A stretch of 63,313 nucleotides of DNA from Aurantiochytrium sp. KH105 (taxonomy: Eukaryota > Sar > Bigyra > Thraustochytrida > Thraustochytriidae), in contig BGKB01000273.1 in the NCBI GenBank assembly GCA_003116975.1, forward strand, positions 1-63,313, given 5' to 3'. The notes beneath the pieces were generated by a model that saw only the letters and a program-made list of their open reading frames with translations, was not told the origin of the DNA and made no database searches. Below are positions 39,394 through 50,118 of this stretch, in pieces. Position 1 is the first letter of the stretch, and each line of letters begins with the position of its first letter. A program made the position numbers and the translations under genes.

Positions 39394-39799
39394 GTATTTC
39401 GTGTGTCTCTGACCGGCCGTTGCATGTCGGGAGAGCAAGGCATCTTTTGAATTGAAAGCCTATTCTCTCCGATCGTGACGAATCCATTCTGTCTTCAAGT
39501 AATCTATGTGCTACTACGCCTCCTGACCTAAAAGAGTGCGCGTGTCTGCTGTCGTGTCTCTGGAGCGAGTAGATTATGTGCAGCGGACCTTTGGCGGCTC
39601 CGTTTGCAACTCTGCATGCAACAAAGATCCCGACAACTTTCTCCCTGTCTCTCTCATTCTTTCTAGACTTTTTTCATTTTCTCTGACTAAATCATAAAAG
39701 AGCTAAAGTGTGCCACTCCACTTTGATTTTGCTCCTTGACGTGGCGAGTCGTACGAGGCAATGGCTCCTTCACAATCGCTCGAATTCTTGTAGTTACCT
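39394..39799. other. Convergent 3' spacer
   Basis: 406 bp of AT-richer sequence between the receptor and cullin stops, with an ATAAAA near 39696 that could serve in 3'-end formation. Confidence 0.5.
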
Positions 39800-42211
39800 T
39801 TACGCTACATATACGAGCTTGGAGTCGTCCGCTTCGTCCTTTTCGATGTAGTCGCGCTCCAGCAAGTCGTCGACGCGTTTACGAATCGTATTTGGCTGCG
39901 GCACGAAAACTGGGGAAAGCATTTCCACAACCTTGACGGATAGCTCAACATAGGAAAGTGTCTTGTGAGTCTTGAGAATGCGCACGATTGCCGCCTCCAC
40001 AGCGTAGCGCCGCTCCTCCGAGATCTTTAATAGGTTGGTCGAGCGCTCTTGCTTCGCTTGCTCTGCCTTTTCCATGGGCAGCTGTGGAATGCGAATGCGT
40101 CTCGCTCTTGTGGTGAACTCGTCGTTTATTGCATACAATGCCTCGTTTTCTCCCGAAGCCGTGGATGCCCCAACGCTACGCAGAATTGCATGTTTTCCAT
40201 TTGTTAAGGAGTGCAGCTGCTTGCGCGTAATTTCGACAGACAGGCCGAGGCGGGACGCCATTTGTGTCACCGAAAGAGGCGTGTCTGACTCGTTATAGAG
40301 AAGTAAAATTGCACCCTGGAAGGTGGTCACCACTAGCTGTACTGGCTTTTCGCATGCTGTAAAGCGACCCGAGAGTGTCATTGTACCAAGTGCGTGAATC
40401 CAAGTCAGCGTCCGATGCGCGGTACGCGACCCGTAAAAGGACTCAAAGGCTGACAAAGCGGGTGAGAGCTGGTGTGGCAGCTGCGTCATGGCTTCGTGCC
40501 GATACGTGGGCCAGAATCCCGAGGTGAGCACTTTGACCTTAAAGTCAAAATCCACCTTCTTTTTTTCGCGCATGTAACGCTCAAAGTCACGTTGCAGGCC
40601 ATCGGCTAGCATAAGATCCTTGAGCATGCCCGTGAACTTTGAGACAAAGGGAACGCCGCATAACTTCTGCAGCTTGGCAATAACGACGCGCTCAGCGTCG
40701 TGGCTAGTTGTTCTATTGAGAATGAGGCGTTTAGCCAAATGCTTGCGGTAAAAAAGAGCAAAGACGTCCTTTTCATTGACGTAGCCAAAGAGCTCGACAG
40801 TCACGGCAAGCTCGCGTTCCAGCAAAGTTTCGGTGCGCGGTGTGAGAAACCCCTCTGCAGTGGGGATGGGCGAGATGGGTGCCATTTGCATTGGCGATTT
40901 GCGCAACTTTCGGTCGAGATAATCTGAGAGTAGCTCCGAGATGGTAATTTGTTCGTGGCGACGCCATTGGCGTTTACGACGACGTCGCTCGCGCTCACGG
41001 CGTCTATAGGCCTTTGCATTTCTGGAGCCATCCATTTTCGATTCTGCATTTGCCTCGCCACCACAGTTCTCCTCTTCAGCCCTGCCCTTCTCCTCCTCTT
41101 CCTCGTCCTTGTCGTCGTCGTCACGGCCGCCGCAGTCGTTGTCGCTCCCGGCTTCTTCCTCGTCAGTGCCATCCTCGGGCGTTTCCTCTTCCATGGGCAA
41201 CGGCAAATTGATAAAAAACTCAAAGGCTTCCTTGAGCGCACGGTGGAAGGTGTTGTGTTCTGCAAAACGAGTTTTCACAAGAGCGCGATACTTGACGTTT
41301 AAATTGACAAGCCGAAAGATGAGCGTTTGGTCCAATCGGTTCTCCCATTGATTGCGATATTGGGGTTTGGCAAGCATGTCAGCACCGATCTCTTGCAAGA
41401 ACTTGCGAAAGGTAAACGCCATCGGGGTGAGTCCGCCGGGAACCTTTTTAAGAAGCTGGAACATGAGCTGAAGATCATCATCTCTGCCATTTCGCAGCAT
41501 CCATGAGCACCCGGAGCCGGGCTTGTTGACAAGATTTTCCAAGTGTACACTAATGAGCTCGTGTTCACAAGCATGTAAAAGCTTGTCCCGCGTCTCGACG
41601 TGAAGATACGACTCGATTCGATGATCCTCCTCCTCGAGCTGAGCCCTTACCTTGTGGAGGTACTCTGGACAACTCGTCGACGCCATCCAGCGCTGAGAAA
41701 TCTCTTTCATGTAATTCACCGTTTCGTGGACAAGTGGTGCTTCGATCTCACGTTCATAGTCATCGATAGACCCTTGGCCCAGGGCGATGCAAATATCCCG
41801 CACTCGCCGAAGGCGCTCGACTCGAGCTGCGCCGATTCCGGCTGGCGCTTTGCGATCTGCATCGACTTCGTTGAGAAACTCGCGCGTGATTCTGGATTTT
41901 ATGCTTTCAAAGACAAAATCATGAAATGCTTTCACGGCCGCTCCTTCTAGCGTCAGCAGCGCGAGACGCTTGACATAGAATCGGTCCAGGTACCCCAGAA
42001 AGGCGCGAAAGGAACGAATCAGGACCTCATGCTTGTCCCATTCATCGATAAAGGCATTCAAAAGAGCGTCATCGCGGGCCCTGGCGAGCCGCTGTGCCGT
42101 GCGCTCCTCGCAGATTGCGCGCAGCTCATCGAGTATTGCGTAATACAGTTTGCCGGACCAGTTGTGCGGCGTTGCNATGCTTCGTTTACTGGAGTCAAGT
42201 GCTCTTTGCAT
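39800..42211 (-). CDS. Cullin, ubiquitin ligase scaffold, N-terminus uncertain at a gap
   Basis: 803 residues as read, with one unknown codon at the N (42176). The cullin repeats begin with HNWSGKLYYAILDEL and LGYLDRFYV. The homology domain has KDVFALFYRKHLAKRLIL, KVLTSGFWPTY and TFQGAILLLYN. The C-terminal winged helix and neddylation segment is AVEAAIVRILKTHKTL, with the acceptor lysine at about residue 747, and the protein ends LVYVA. This is a RING E3 scaffold. Unusual is an insert at about 338-420 made of an acidic block followed by an Arg-rich block (RRRERERRRRKRQWRR), which could be a nuclear signal. The first 11 codons upstream of the N do not look cullin-like, so the real N-terminus may lie in the gap. 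The exact cullin subtype is not decidable by eye. Confidence 0.9.
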   Translation of the reverse strand: MQRALDSSKRSXATPHNWSGKLYYAILDELRAICEERTAQRLARARDDALLNAFIDEWDKHEVLIRSFRAFLGYLDRFYVKRLALLTLEGAAVKAFHDFVFESIKSRITREFLNEVDADRKAPAGIGAARVERLRRVRDICIALGQGSIDDYEREIEAPLVHETVNYMKEISQRWMASTSCPEYLHKVRAQLEEEDHRIESYLHVETRDKLLHACEHELISVHLENLVNKPGSGCSWMLRNGRDDDLQLMFQLLKKVPGGLTPMAFTFRKFLQEIGADMLAKPQYRNQWENRLDQTLIFRLVNLNVKYRALVKTRFAEHNTFHRALKEAFEFFINLPLPMEEETPEDGTDEEEAGSDNDCGGRDDDDKDEEEEEKGRAEEENCGGEANAESKMDGSRNAKAYRRRERERRRRKRQWRRHEQITISELLSDYLDRKLRKSPMQMAPISPIPTAEGFLTPRTETLLERELAVTVELFGYVNEKDVFALFYRKHLAKRLILNRTTSHDAERVVIAKLQKLCGVPFVSKFTGMLKDLMLADGLQRDFERYMREKKKVDFDFKVKVLTSGFWPTYRHEAMTQLPHQLSPALSAFESFYGSRTAHRTLTWIHALGTMTLSGRFTACEKPVQLVVTTFQGAILLLYNESDTPLSVTQMASRLGLSVEITRKQLHSLTNGKHAILRSVGASTASGENEALYAINDEFTTRARRIRIPQLPMEKAEQAKQERSTNLLKISEERRYAVEAAIVRILKTHKTLSYVELSVKVVEMLSPVFVPQPNTIRKRVDDLLERDYIEKDEADDSKLVYVA

Positions 42212-42551
42212 TCAGATAATTTTTGGGTCCTTCGATACAGCTTTGCTTAGCGTCCGCTCGGCAGGCCGTGACCATCATGGCGCTCCCTCTAAAAATAACC
42301 TTTTATTTGTGCACAGAAATGACGATTATTTAGATAGAGTCATACTGGCGCATGATGCTTTGCCGAGAGAAAAGTAATCGTTGGTCTGAAGCTTTGTCGC
42401 TCGTCCCCCTCGGTCGTGCTTTTCCGTGCGCGCACGTCATCAAGCTCTCATTTCATCGAGACTTATCTCGCTGATCTCATTCAAAAAGAGAAGCAAGCAG
42501 AACGAGAATCAATTGGGATCTTTTTTTCACGCTCGGCCTGTAGTCGCGAGC
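42212..42551. promoter_or_regulatory. Divergent promoter region
   Basis: 340 bp between the cullin (-) and the thioredoxin-like gene (+). It may also contain the missing first cullin exon. No repeat is seen. Confidence 0.45.
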
Positions 42552-43100
42552 ATGATCCGCGAGACGCTGTCTGCTGTGCATCTGCAGAGCAAGCTCCAGG
42601 TGCTCCAGGGTAGCCCGCTGCCGGTCGTGCTGCTCTTTACTGCCACGCGGTGAGTGTTGTGACGCGAGGACGGGGCGACATGGATTTCTGCCCGGAGCCC
42701 AAGAGAAGATGACGAAGAACTTTGGCAGACTAACGAATCACTCGCTTGCCCGCGTGCGCACGCGGCGTGGACATGGACTCACGTGTACAGCAAGGAAGAC
42801 GGCACGAGATGGTGTCCTGACTGCGAAGAATCCGATCCGATCCTGCAAGAAGCGACGGAACACGCGCCTGCAGCAGTCCAATTCATCGAAGTCGAGCTCA
42901 CTCGGGACGAATGGAAGGTTGATCCTGGCGCGGAGCACTTTCTGCGCAAGGAGCCGTACAATGTGACCGGGATCCCAACAATGATGCTCTGGAATCCGAC
43001 GGAAAAGAAGTGCGAGAAGCGTTTCAACGAAGCCGATCTTGTCCAGCTCGAAAACGTATCAGAATTCTTTCGCCGCTTTGCGACTGATCGCGACGCTTGA
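42552..43100 (+). CDS. TXNDC17: TXNDC17/TRP14-like thioredoxin, two exons
   Basis: Exon 1 is 42552-42649 and exon 2 is 42791-43100. The 141-bp intron is GTGAGT...TACAG in phase 2, and joining restores an Arg codon and continuous thioredoxin sequence. The product is 135 residues. The beta strand PVVLLFTATR leads into KEDGTRWCPDCEESDP, with the active-site WCPDC that is diagnostic of TXNDC17 (TRP14) rather than classical WCGPC thioredoxin. The cis-proline is in VTGIPTMMLW. The family reduces small disulfides and nitrosylated or persulfidated cysteines with thioredoxin reductase in the cytosol. This is the clearest intron in the window. Confidence 0.9.
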
Positions 43101-43231
43101 GGTGGAAAGCACTTCACACGCGCATGGAAGACTTTCTATGTGTGGTCCCCGCAGGACATCTTGCAGTGCCGAGCCGTTCAAATGATACAAAATAAAAAAG
43201 GAGTTCCTCTTTAGCAGATTTAACTTTTATT

Positions 43232-46108
43232 TTACTCGCAGTTCGCGAAAGCGATTGAGGGGTCTGTGCGACCATGGCCCTTCCAAGTGGACTCTTCAGC
43301 GCTTACGGCTCGGCGCAAGCCGGAAATGCTCGAAAGTGTACCAATAATGGGGAGTTCCTTCTTGCCACAGGTGGCGCCGTCGCGTCGCATGGTCGGCGTT
43401 CGCCTGCCCTCGTCACCATGCTGCGCAGGCGTACTCGAGCGTTTGATATCAAAGGCCGCATCCAATGTAGCGCTGCGCTGGGCAAAATCGCTGCTACGGT
43501 GTCGATGACGTGCGGCAGGCCTGTTCTTGTTTGTCGCAGCCTCGAGTCGCAGCAAGCGATGCATCTCGCGCAAAGGCGGAGGTTGCGGCATGTGCTCAGC
43601 ATCATTGTCGTGCGCCTTGAGAGGTTCTGGCCGCGCTTCAAGTGCCACATGTTTCCGTCGCGAGATGGGCTCAAGAGGGCCAGGTCTGTATGCTGCCGTC
43701 GGACTCGGAGCCGGACTCGGGATCTGACTGGCTGGATTAGCTCCAGCTGTAGGAGATCGCGATGACAAGGAAGAAGGACCCAATACTTCGGGCCCTGCAC
43801 AGGCGTGCGAGCCTTCTTCCCGTTCCGGCTCGCGAATTACGCGAGGTGCTTTACAAAATGACACCGGGGAGTTCGATGACATGGACGGCGAATGATTTCG
43901 GCTCGATGAGTACGACAGCGTCGCAGATACACTCGAGGAGATCCTCCGTGAAAAGCGATGGTCACTTTCACGGTGCGGGGATCTTTGACGCGGAGAGAGA
44001 GGCACAGGGCTTCGTCTTGGAGAAAGTGCCTCGCTTGTGGATCTTCTCGCTGGGAGCTTTCCGGGTTGCGCATGCGAAGGAGAAGAAAAAGAAGAACAAG
44101 AAGACGATGCAGATGCAGCTGAGCGACGGTATACGAAGGTAGGCTGGCGAAAAATGCCACCTTCGGGCTTGAAGGCCCCTCGCGAAGACGATCTCTCCGT
44201 TCCAGAGCGCTCAACGAATATGTTCTGGATGGAATGTGAAAGTTCTTCATCTGCGGAAGGAGGTCCGTCGATTCTCCGCGAAATGGCGTGCTCGAGGTTT
44301 GTTTTTACAGGGTGAGCTGAGCTTCCATCGTGAGACGTCTTGTTCTGTATAAGGTTTTCCTGGACACTGCTCGGACGTGCCGGCATCGTAGCGCGATGCG
44401 ACGGTGGCGCGACATCCGGTGGGGCCCCAGCTGGAGGTCTCGGTGTGATTTTGCCGGGCGAAGCAGCCTCGAGCGAAATTTTCCCGGAGTCCGCTCCCTC
44501 GATCTCGTCGGTCTCATCATCAAGACGTGCGGGAAGAGTGCTGCTGCTAGTGGCGCCGACGGCAGTGGAGATGGACGGGTCTTCGATGGGATTGTCGTCC
44601 AATGCAAAGGGAACATGGGGAAGAAGACCTTCACCGATATTTTGTGCGTTGATTGCCCTGATGGGAGGGGTGTGGAAACGTTTGCGACGAATGTTGGCAA
44701 TGGGATTACAACCTGCAAGGCGAGCCCCAATGTTTGCGCTTTCCGTAGGCGAAATGCTCCTCACATGGGTGTCGTCCGATTCTGCAGCAAAAGCTCGACT
44801 AGGTTGCGGAGCCAAAAGATGTTTCGGAGAAGGTAAGACGGTATTACGCCTAGACACGCCGCTTTTGGTTTCGTCATTGGATCTGCGGCGTGCACGTGTC
44901 TCCAATGTACTTGCAATATCGTCGCGTGCCATCATGGTTTGGAAGTCGTCGACCTGACTGATGCCTCGGTTTCGACCAGAGTAGTGCAAAGGCGACGGGC
45001 ATGAGATGGCGGAGGCACGCGAGTAGCATCGCGCCTTTGGACTTGTGGGATCAACATTTGAAGAAGAAGAAGAAGAAGAAGGAGGAAGAGATGTCTCAAC
45101 ACAGTCAGCGTCCGCATGCTCTTGATTGGTGTCGCCATAGAAATTCTCCATCTCATCATCACCATTAAAACCGTCATCGTCGTCCTCATCATAATCGCTC
45201 CCCAGTTCGAGGGTGAGCTCTTCGATCGAGGCGCGCGAGGCATGCGAATCGCTGTCCGAGGCTCTCCTTGGCTCCACAGTATTGTCGGCATGATCTTGAA
45301 GAAAGTACTCTTCGGTTCGAGGGGGCACTTGACTGACAGATGTGAAAGACCGGCAACGCTGTCCGGGCGCCGCCGCACAGTGCGCAGGCGGCTCCGCATT
45401 TTCAGCAAGAAGGGGTCTGCGTCTCGTGGGGCGATGCGAGAGATCTAGGGATCGCGGGGACCGAATGGTCCTAAACCTCGATAATGGCCGACCGCTCGAA
45501 CGGAGCGAGGAAGAAGGGGACGAGGTTTCCCCAATGGTGCGGGATGGATCATTTCTGGCAGCCAGGCGGCCTCGATTCTCCTTGACGTCAAGATCCGGCA
45601 GGGCCGTCTCTGCAGACTGGACACGCTGACGACCGACACGATCCTCGTAATCTGGAGCTGCGTCAACCGTCGCAAGAGCTTGGCGAAGTGAGGGTCGGTT
45701 GGCGCCGCGTCGCGTGGGCGCCTGTCCGGCGCAGAGTTCAAGTTTGGACACATTGTTATTCTGCATGAGGTTTTCCTCGCGTCCGCTACCCGCGCCATCC
45801 TCGTCTCCAGGGCCGTACTTTGTCTTTCGCAGGTGCGTAGGCGCGCTGCGGGCACCGAGAGGGGCCCGTTGCGGGAAAGGAAGACGTCCTTGCTTGGAGA
45901 ACGCCGAGGTCCTGGCGCCGCTCGGGCTCGGGGTTGCCAGTCTACGTGGTGGTGATGGGATGGGGAGAGTCCTTGCGATGCTTCTCGCCGTCGCCGTCGC
46001 TTCGGCGTCCGTGGCTGACGAGGTTTCGAGCCGGGGAAGAGCTCGCCTGCGCCAGGGTCCGCCGCCGCGACCTTGGCCAGTCTCATTCTCGTTCACCGGC
46101 GCCTCCAT
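43232..46108 (-). CDS. Long intrinsically disordered hypothetical protein
   Basis: 958 residues in one frame with an ATG at 46108. It is dominated by S, R, P and A with short acidic (DYDEDDDDGFNGDDEMENFYGD) and serine blocks. Many SP and RSxS sites suggest phosphorylation, for example SPRRSPVPLSPRQRSP. No domain, signal peptide or membrane span is visible. Codon use and frame length (2.9 kb open) support a real gene although the antisense strand also has open stretches. A cytoskeletal or signalling scaffold would be a guess. It converges with the thioredoxin-like gene across only 131 bp, where an AATAAA-type sequence (about 43189) lies. Confidence 0.65.
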   Translation of the reverse strand: MEAPVNENETGQGRGGGPWRRRALPRLETSSATDAEATATARSIARTLPIPSPPRRLATPSPSGARTSAFSKQGRLPFPQRAPLGARSAPTHLRKTKYGPGDEDGAGSGREENLMQNNNVSKLELCAGQAPTRRGANRPSLRQALATVDAAPDYEDRVGRQRVQSAETALPDLDVKENRGRLAARNDPSRTIGETSSPSSSLRSSGRPLSRFRTIRSPRSLDLSHRPTRRRPLLAENAEPPAHCAAAPGQRCRSFTSVSQVPPRTEEYFLQDHADNTVEPRRASDSDSHASRASIEELTLELGSDYDEDDDDGFNGDDEMENFYGDTNQEHADADCVETSLPPSSSSSSSNVDPTSPKARCYSRASAISCPSPLHYSGRNRGISQVDDFQTMMARDDIASTLETRARRRSNDETKSGVSRRNTVLPSPKHLLAPQPSRAFAAESDDTHVRSISPTESANIGARLAGCNPIANIRRKRFHTPPIRAINAQNIGEGLLPHVPFALDDNPIEDPSISTAVGATSSSTLPARLDDETDEIEGADSGKISLEAASPGKITPRPPAGAPPDVAPPSHRATMPARPSSVQENLIQNKTSHDGSSAHPVKTNLEHAISRRIDGPPSADEELSHSIQNIFVERSGTERSSSRGAFKPEGGIFRQPTFVYRRSAASASSSCSSFSSPSHAQPGKLPARRSTSEALSPRRSPVPLSPRQRSPHRESDHRFSRRISSSVSATLSYSSSRNHSPSMSSNSPVSFCKAPRVIREPEREEGSHACAGPEVLGPSSLSSRSPTAGANPASQIPSPAPSPTAAYRPGPLEPISRRKHVALEARPEPLKAHDNDAEHMPQPPPLREMHRLLRLEAATNKNRPAARHRHRSSDFAQRSATLDAAFDIKRSSTPAQHGDEGRRTPTMRRDGATCGKKELPIIGTLSSISGLRRAVSAEESTWKGHGRTDPSIAFANCE

Positions 46109-48663
46109 GGTCTACGCGTCTCGCACGGACGTGCGTGCGTGCTTTGCAGAGACTGTTTAGCTCGGACGTACGGGTCGCGCTCTTTCGCACGCGCAGCTCG
46201 AGGCCGAGGTGGTGTGGTTTTGCCCGGCTGGGATGGATGGGTGCCGTCGATTGACGTGCAGCGCTCGCTCGAGTGAAACGCGTGCTCGAGCCAACGCCCG
46301 TGTCCCTTTCTCCCTCGTACGCGCCGCTTCGGCCGCACGCCGTCCCTCCCTCCCTCCCGCCGCGCCGCCTTGCCTTCTGCTCCGCCTTCGCCTCGCCCGT
46401 TGCCGCTTCTCTCTCGCAGGCGCGCGGGCTCCGCTTGCCTGGTGCGGTGTCCGGGGCTCGCCCTTGATGCGCCTTCGCCAAACACGCGCTCGCCTCGCGA
46501 GGGGCCTCGCGGGCCGCGCAGAGAGAGGAGCGGCCTCGCCTCGCCTCGCCTCGCCGCGCTGCTGCGCCGGGCGCTGCGCTCTGCGCTCTGCGCTCTGCGC
46601 GCGGTGGCAGGGCTTGCGTGTCTGTCTGGTCTTGTCTCGTCTCGCTTTCCGCGCGTCTGTCTGTCTGTCCGGGCTCGATCGATCGATCGATCGATCGCGG
46701 CGGCCTTGATTGACCTGATTGACCCGCTGCCGGTTGACCTGCCCCGCGCTGGGGGGTCGCGCGCCCCACACGGCGCGCGCCTCTCCTTGCTCGCCTACCT
46801 TCCTCCACAGAGCATTCTTCTCCTCCTTTTCCTGCTTTTCGCAAATCAGGCCTCCTACCCCGCCAGAGGTTGCAGGGGCTTCCGTTTGCTAGCTCGCTTG
46901 CTTGCTCGTTTGCTTCCTCGCTAGCTTGCTTGTTTCAAGCTGCTCCCACGCGGGCTGCAGCTAGCTGCTGGCTGGCTGGCTGGCTGTATCGGGGTATTCG
47001 AGGATCGCCGGCCCGCCTGGCTAGATCGCTTTGTCTGTGCATAGAGTAAGATTACGGCTCGCGGGCTGCTTGGCTGGCTGGAGGAAAGACCCGCCTCTGT
47101 CTGCCTGATGGTCTGTCTGTTGCGTGCAGGACACGAAAGATGCGTGTCCCGCTTCGTCGTCTTCGCAACGCAGCCCGTACCGCGCCGCACGGGACGCAAG
47201 TACTGCCGGCCCGGCCCGCGACGCGATCGTGCGCCACTGCGTGCAGCGGCAGTGGGCGCGATTCGCGTGCGCCTTTTCTCAGCTTTCTGAAGAGCACTCT
47301 GCGCTGCCGCTGCCGCAGCGTATACGTATACGTACCGCTGCTGCAACCTCGCTCGATGAGGGACGGAGAGAGAGAGAGAAAGAAAGGAAGGAAGGAAGGA
47401 AGATAGGCTCAAGCGGAAGCACGGGCCGTGAAAGACCCGCGCTTCCGGGAGCCAGCCCGGAATGAAAGACACGCGGTCTTTCACCTCTGCTCATGTTCCT
47501 GCTTCTCGTTCTTTTGTGCGGCTCCCTCCCTTGGCTTGCCAGCTAGCTCCTTCTTCTGTTTGTTTCCTGCTGGCTGCTGCTCGTGCTCCTCCGGCTATAC
47601 CGCCGTCGCCACTGCGCTGCTACCGTTCCGCCCACTGTCGCTGCTACACTGCTATCGTGCACGGATGCATCCTCGCCTCTGCCCTCGCTCATTTCTCCAG
47701 TCTCGCTCGGCCGCGAGGCCTCGCCTCGTCTCGTCCAAAGCAAGCGCGCATTGTCCCTGCGAGGTTTCGCTCATCCAACCTCAAAATCGATCGATCGATT
47801 GCGATCGATCGATCGATCTTAAACGATGGCTGTCCCTCGCTCGCCGATGCCCGCATTCAGCTGCTGGTGGTGGTGCTGCTGCTGTGCTGACGTGAGGTGC
47901 AGGTGCAGGTGCGACGGACTGGGCGCGCAGGGCTACCATCGCGGCTGCCAATGTGGCCACGGGCCAGGTCAAACGGCTCGCGAGGTTGCTCACAGCCACC
48001 CATGTCAGCGCTGCCAGCCAGGCCTGTAATCATCGTTTTGCGCGCCACACCATCTGCAGCTGCGCCTCGCGTTGCGTGCGCCTTGCTTTCCTCTCCTCGT
48101 CTCGTCAGATCATCTTGCATCGCATCGCATCGCATCGCATCGCATCGCATCGCATCGCATCGCATCTCATCTCATCTCGTGAGAGCGCAGCAGCAGCTGC
48201 TTCAGGGCGACTCGAGTCGACGCAAGCTAGCGTCTCCTCTCCTCTCGAAAAGAAAGCCTCGCATGCTATTGCTGGGGCGGCACAGCGCGCGGGACAACCG
48301 TCATCCAAAGATCCGGCCTGCAGCACAGAACTGACTGTGAGGTCGAGTTCTAAAAACCAACTGCTTGCGCGAGGACCACCAATTCCAAATCCCATTTCAC
48401 TTCCACTTGCACTTCCAACCCTTATGATGGCGTAGAAAAGATGTACTACCGAACTAGCGCTACAAAGGACGTGCGGGTGTCGTGGACTGGATTGTTGCAA
48501 GGACAGAAAAGACGTGGGTACCTGCACCTGCAGCCAGCTAGCTACAGAGCCAGAGAATAAGAATGCTTTGCAAGCCTGGAGAAGGAAGAGGACTGTAACA
48601 GAGTGACTTCAGAAATCGCCATTATTCTTTCATAAACGTACGGGCTAAAGCGGCTTGAGTGGG
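46109..48663. other. 2.6-kb repeat-rich spacer
   Basis: Contains (GATC)n at 46676-46697, (GGCT)n near 46970-46985, (GGAA)n near 47384-47400, ATCGATCG clusters at 47785-47818 and (CGCAT)n at 48117-48178. The first 700 bp are very GC-rich. Frames on both strands give only simple-repeat peptides. No gene is supported. Confidence 0.5.
48117..48178. repeat. (CGCAT)n then (CTCAT)n pentanucleotide repeat
   Basis: About ten CGCAT units grade into CTCAT units. Confidence 0.9.
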
Positions 48664-50118
48664 TTACAAAATACGGAGCCGGCCCTTGTGCTCCGGACAA
48701 AACGTCTCAACGTAATAGGACGAAGCCTTGGATACGACGAAAAAGGTGGGGACGCCGGGAATGACGTAGTCGGGATCTGCGAGGCAGTCACCCAGCGTCT
48801 TGTCGAGCGGGACGTGGACGCGACGACGCTTCGACCAGTCCACCTTGTCCGGCTTGGCCGTATATTGCGTCTCCCACATGCGATTCATGTCAAAGGAATG
48901 CACAACGCGCTCTTCCATATAGACTTCCATCTCGTCGACGGTATAGTTGCCCTGCTCATCCCAGGGTGCGCGGTTGGCCTCGGTCATGGCCGCCCGAGAT
49001 GCCGGGAACATGACTTGGAGGTGATCCCGGAACGAGTGCGTCAAATCGAAGGCATGGATGAACTCAGACTGCATGTGCTCTGGATACATGAGCATAACGG
49101 CCCATTGCATGGATTGGTTCTCACGGCCCGGACGCGGAAAACCACCGCGAGTCTTGTTGCCGATGGATCCCTGCAGGTACACCTCAATATCGCTCACCAG
49201 CGGGCCGACGTGGAAACCGCGGGCCAAACAGTCCTTGCGCAACTGCTCGTCCTTGCGCCGCTCCTCCATTACCACGCGTTCCTTCTCGCGCTCGACCCGC
49301 TTTTGTTCCTTGAGTTTGGCCGCCACCGTCTTTTTCAGCTTGAGTAGTTCCGGATTCTCGGCATCAATGGCCAGACCGCCCTCCACAAAGGTCGTTGCCT
49401 CCCGAAGCTTGCCGAGGCGCGTGCAGGCGCACGCGGCACGAAAATGGGTCTTGCAGTTCGGCAGAGGGTCAGGCCCGTACTTGATGGCAGCCTCGCAGTC
49501 TCGGACCACGCTGCCATTGTTACCGAGCTTGAGGTTGATGGCCGCTCGATTCGACAAAATTGCGGCGTAGCACTTTTTGTTGTCATCGCTATCATCGCCC
49601 TTGCGCGCCCACTGCAGAGCCTCCTTGTATTCTTGCAAAGCTCGCTTGTAATACTTTCGGCCCCACTGGAAAAACTCGTTGCCTTTTTCCTTAAAGTCTG
49701 CGGCAAGCTCGTTCGGGTGCTTCGGTTCGTCCTCATCGTTCTTGTACACGAGGTCCTCTAGAATTTTCGCCGTCTCGTACCCCTTGGTGCCGGGCTTGGG
49801 CATGCGGCGCCAGAAAAGTGGGTGCAGATCCTCGTCCTCGTTCAGGCCGTCGTCGTCCGAGTCTTCGTCCGAGTCTTCGCCGTCAGAAGGTCCGCTCACG
49901 GTGTCGCCGTCAGAGTCCACATACTTTGCAGGTGGTCGCAGCTTGTCGCGGCCCTCGCCAAGCGCCTTGCCCTTTGCTTTTTGAGCCTTGTCCGAGGCCG
50001 CAATTTCATCTTTCTTGCGCTGTTTCTCTACCTCTTTGGCCGCGCGCTCCGCAGCCTCGTCTGCGACCACGGCGCGTTCGATAGCCTCGAACTTGGAGTA
50101 GTCAATTGGGGTCGTCAT
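48664..50118 (-). CDS. TTC4: TTC4/CNS1-like Hsp90 co-chaperone
   Basis: 484 residues from the ATG at 50118; a GTG at 50145 extends the frame. A TPR domain is present: ELAADFKEKGNEFF, then KRALQEYKEALQWA, CYAAILSNRAAINLKLGN, and GKLREATTFVEGGLAIDA. The C-terminal wheel domain has WAVMLMYPEHMQSEFIHAF, then HLQVMFPASR and PWDEQGNYTVDEMEVYMEE. This pair is diagnostic of TTC4 (yeast Cns1), an essential Hsp90/Hsp70 co-chaperone linked to eEF2 folding. An acidic block (DGEDSDEDSDDDGLNEDED) in the N-terminal third is extra. A cytosolic or nuclear protein. Confidence 0.92.
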   Translation of the reverse strand: MTTPIDYSKFEAIERAVVADEAAERAAKEVEKQRKKDEIAASDKAQKAKGKALGEGRDKLRPPAKYVDSDGDTVSGPSDGEDSDEDSDDDGLNEDEDLHPLFWRRMPKPGTKGYETAKILEDLVYKNDEDEPKHPNELAADFKEKGNEFFQWGRKYYKRALQEYKEALQWARKGDDSDDNKKCYAAILSNRAAINLKLGNNGSVVRDCEAAIKYGPDPLPNCKTHFRAACACTRLGKLREATTFVEGGLAIDAENPELLKLKKTVAAKLKEQKRVEREKERVVMEERRKDEQLRKDCLARGFHVGPLVSDIEVYLQGSIGNKTRGGFPRPGRENQSMQWAVMLMYPEHMQSEFIHAFDLTHSFRDHLQVMFPASRAAMTEANRAPWDEQGNYTVDEMEVYMEERVVHSFDMNRMWETQYTAKPDKVDWSKRRRVHVPLDKTLGDCLADPDYVIPGVPTFFVVSKASSYYVETFCPEHKGRLRIL

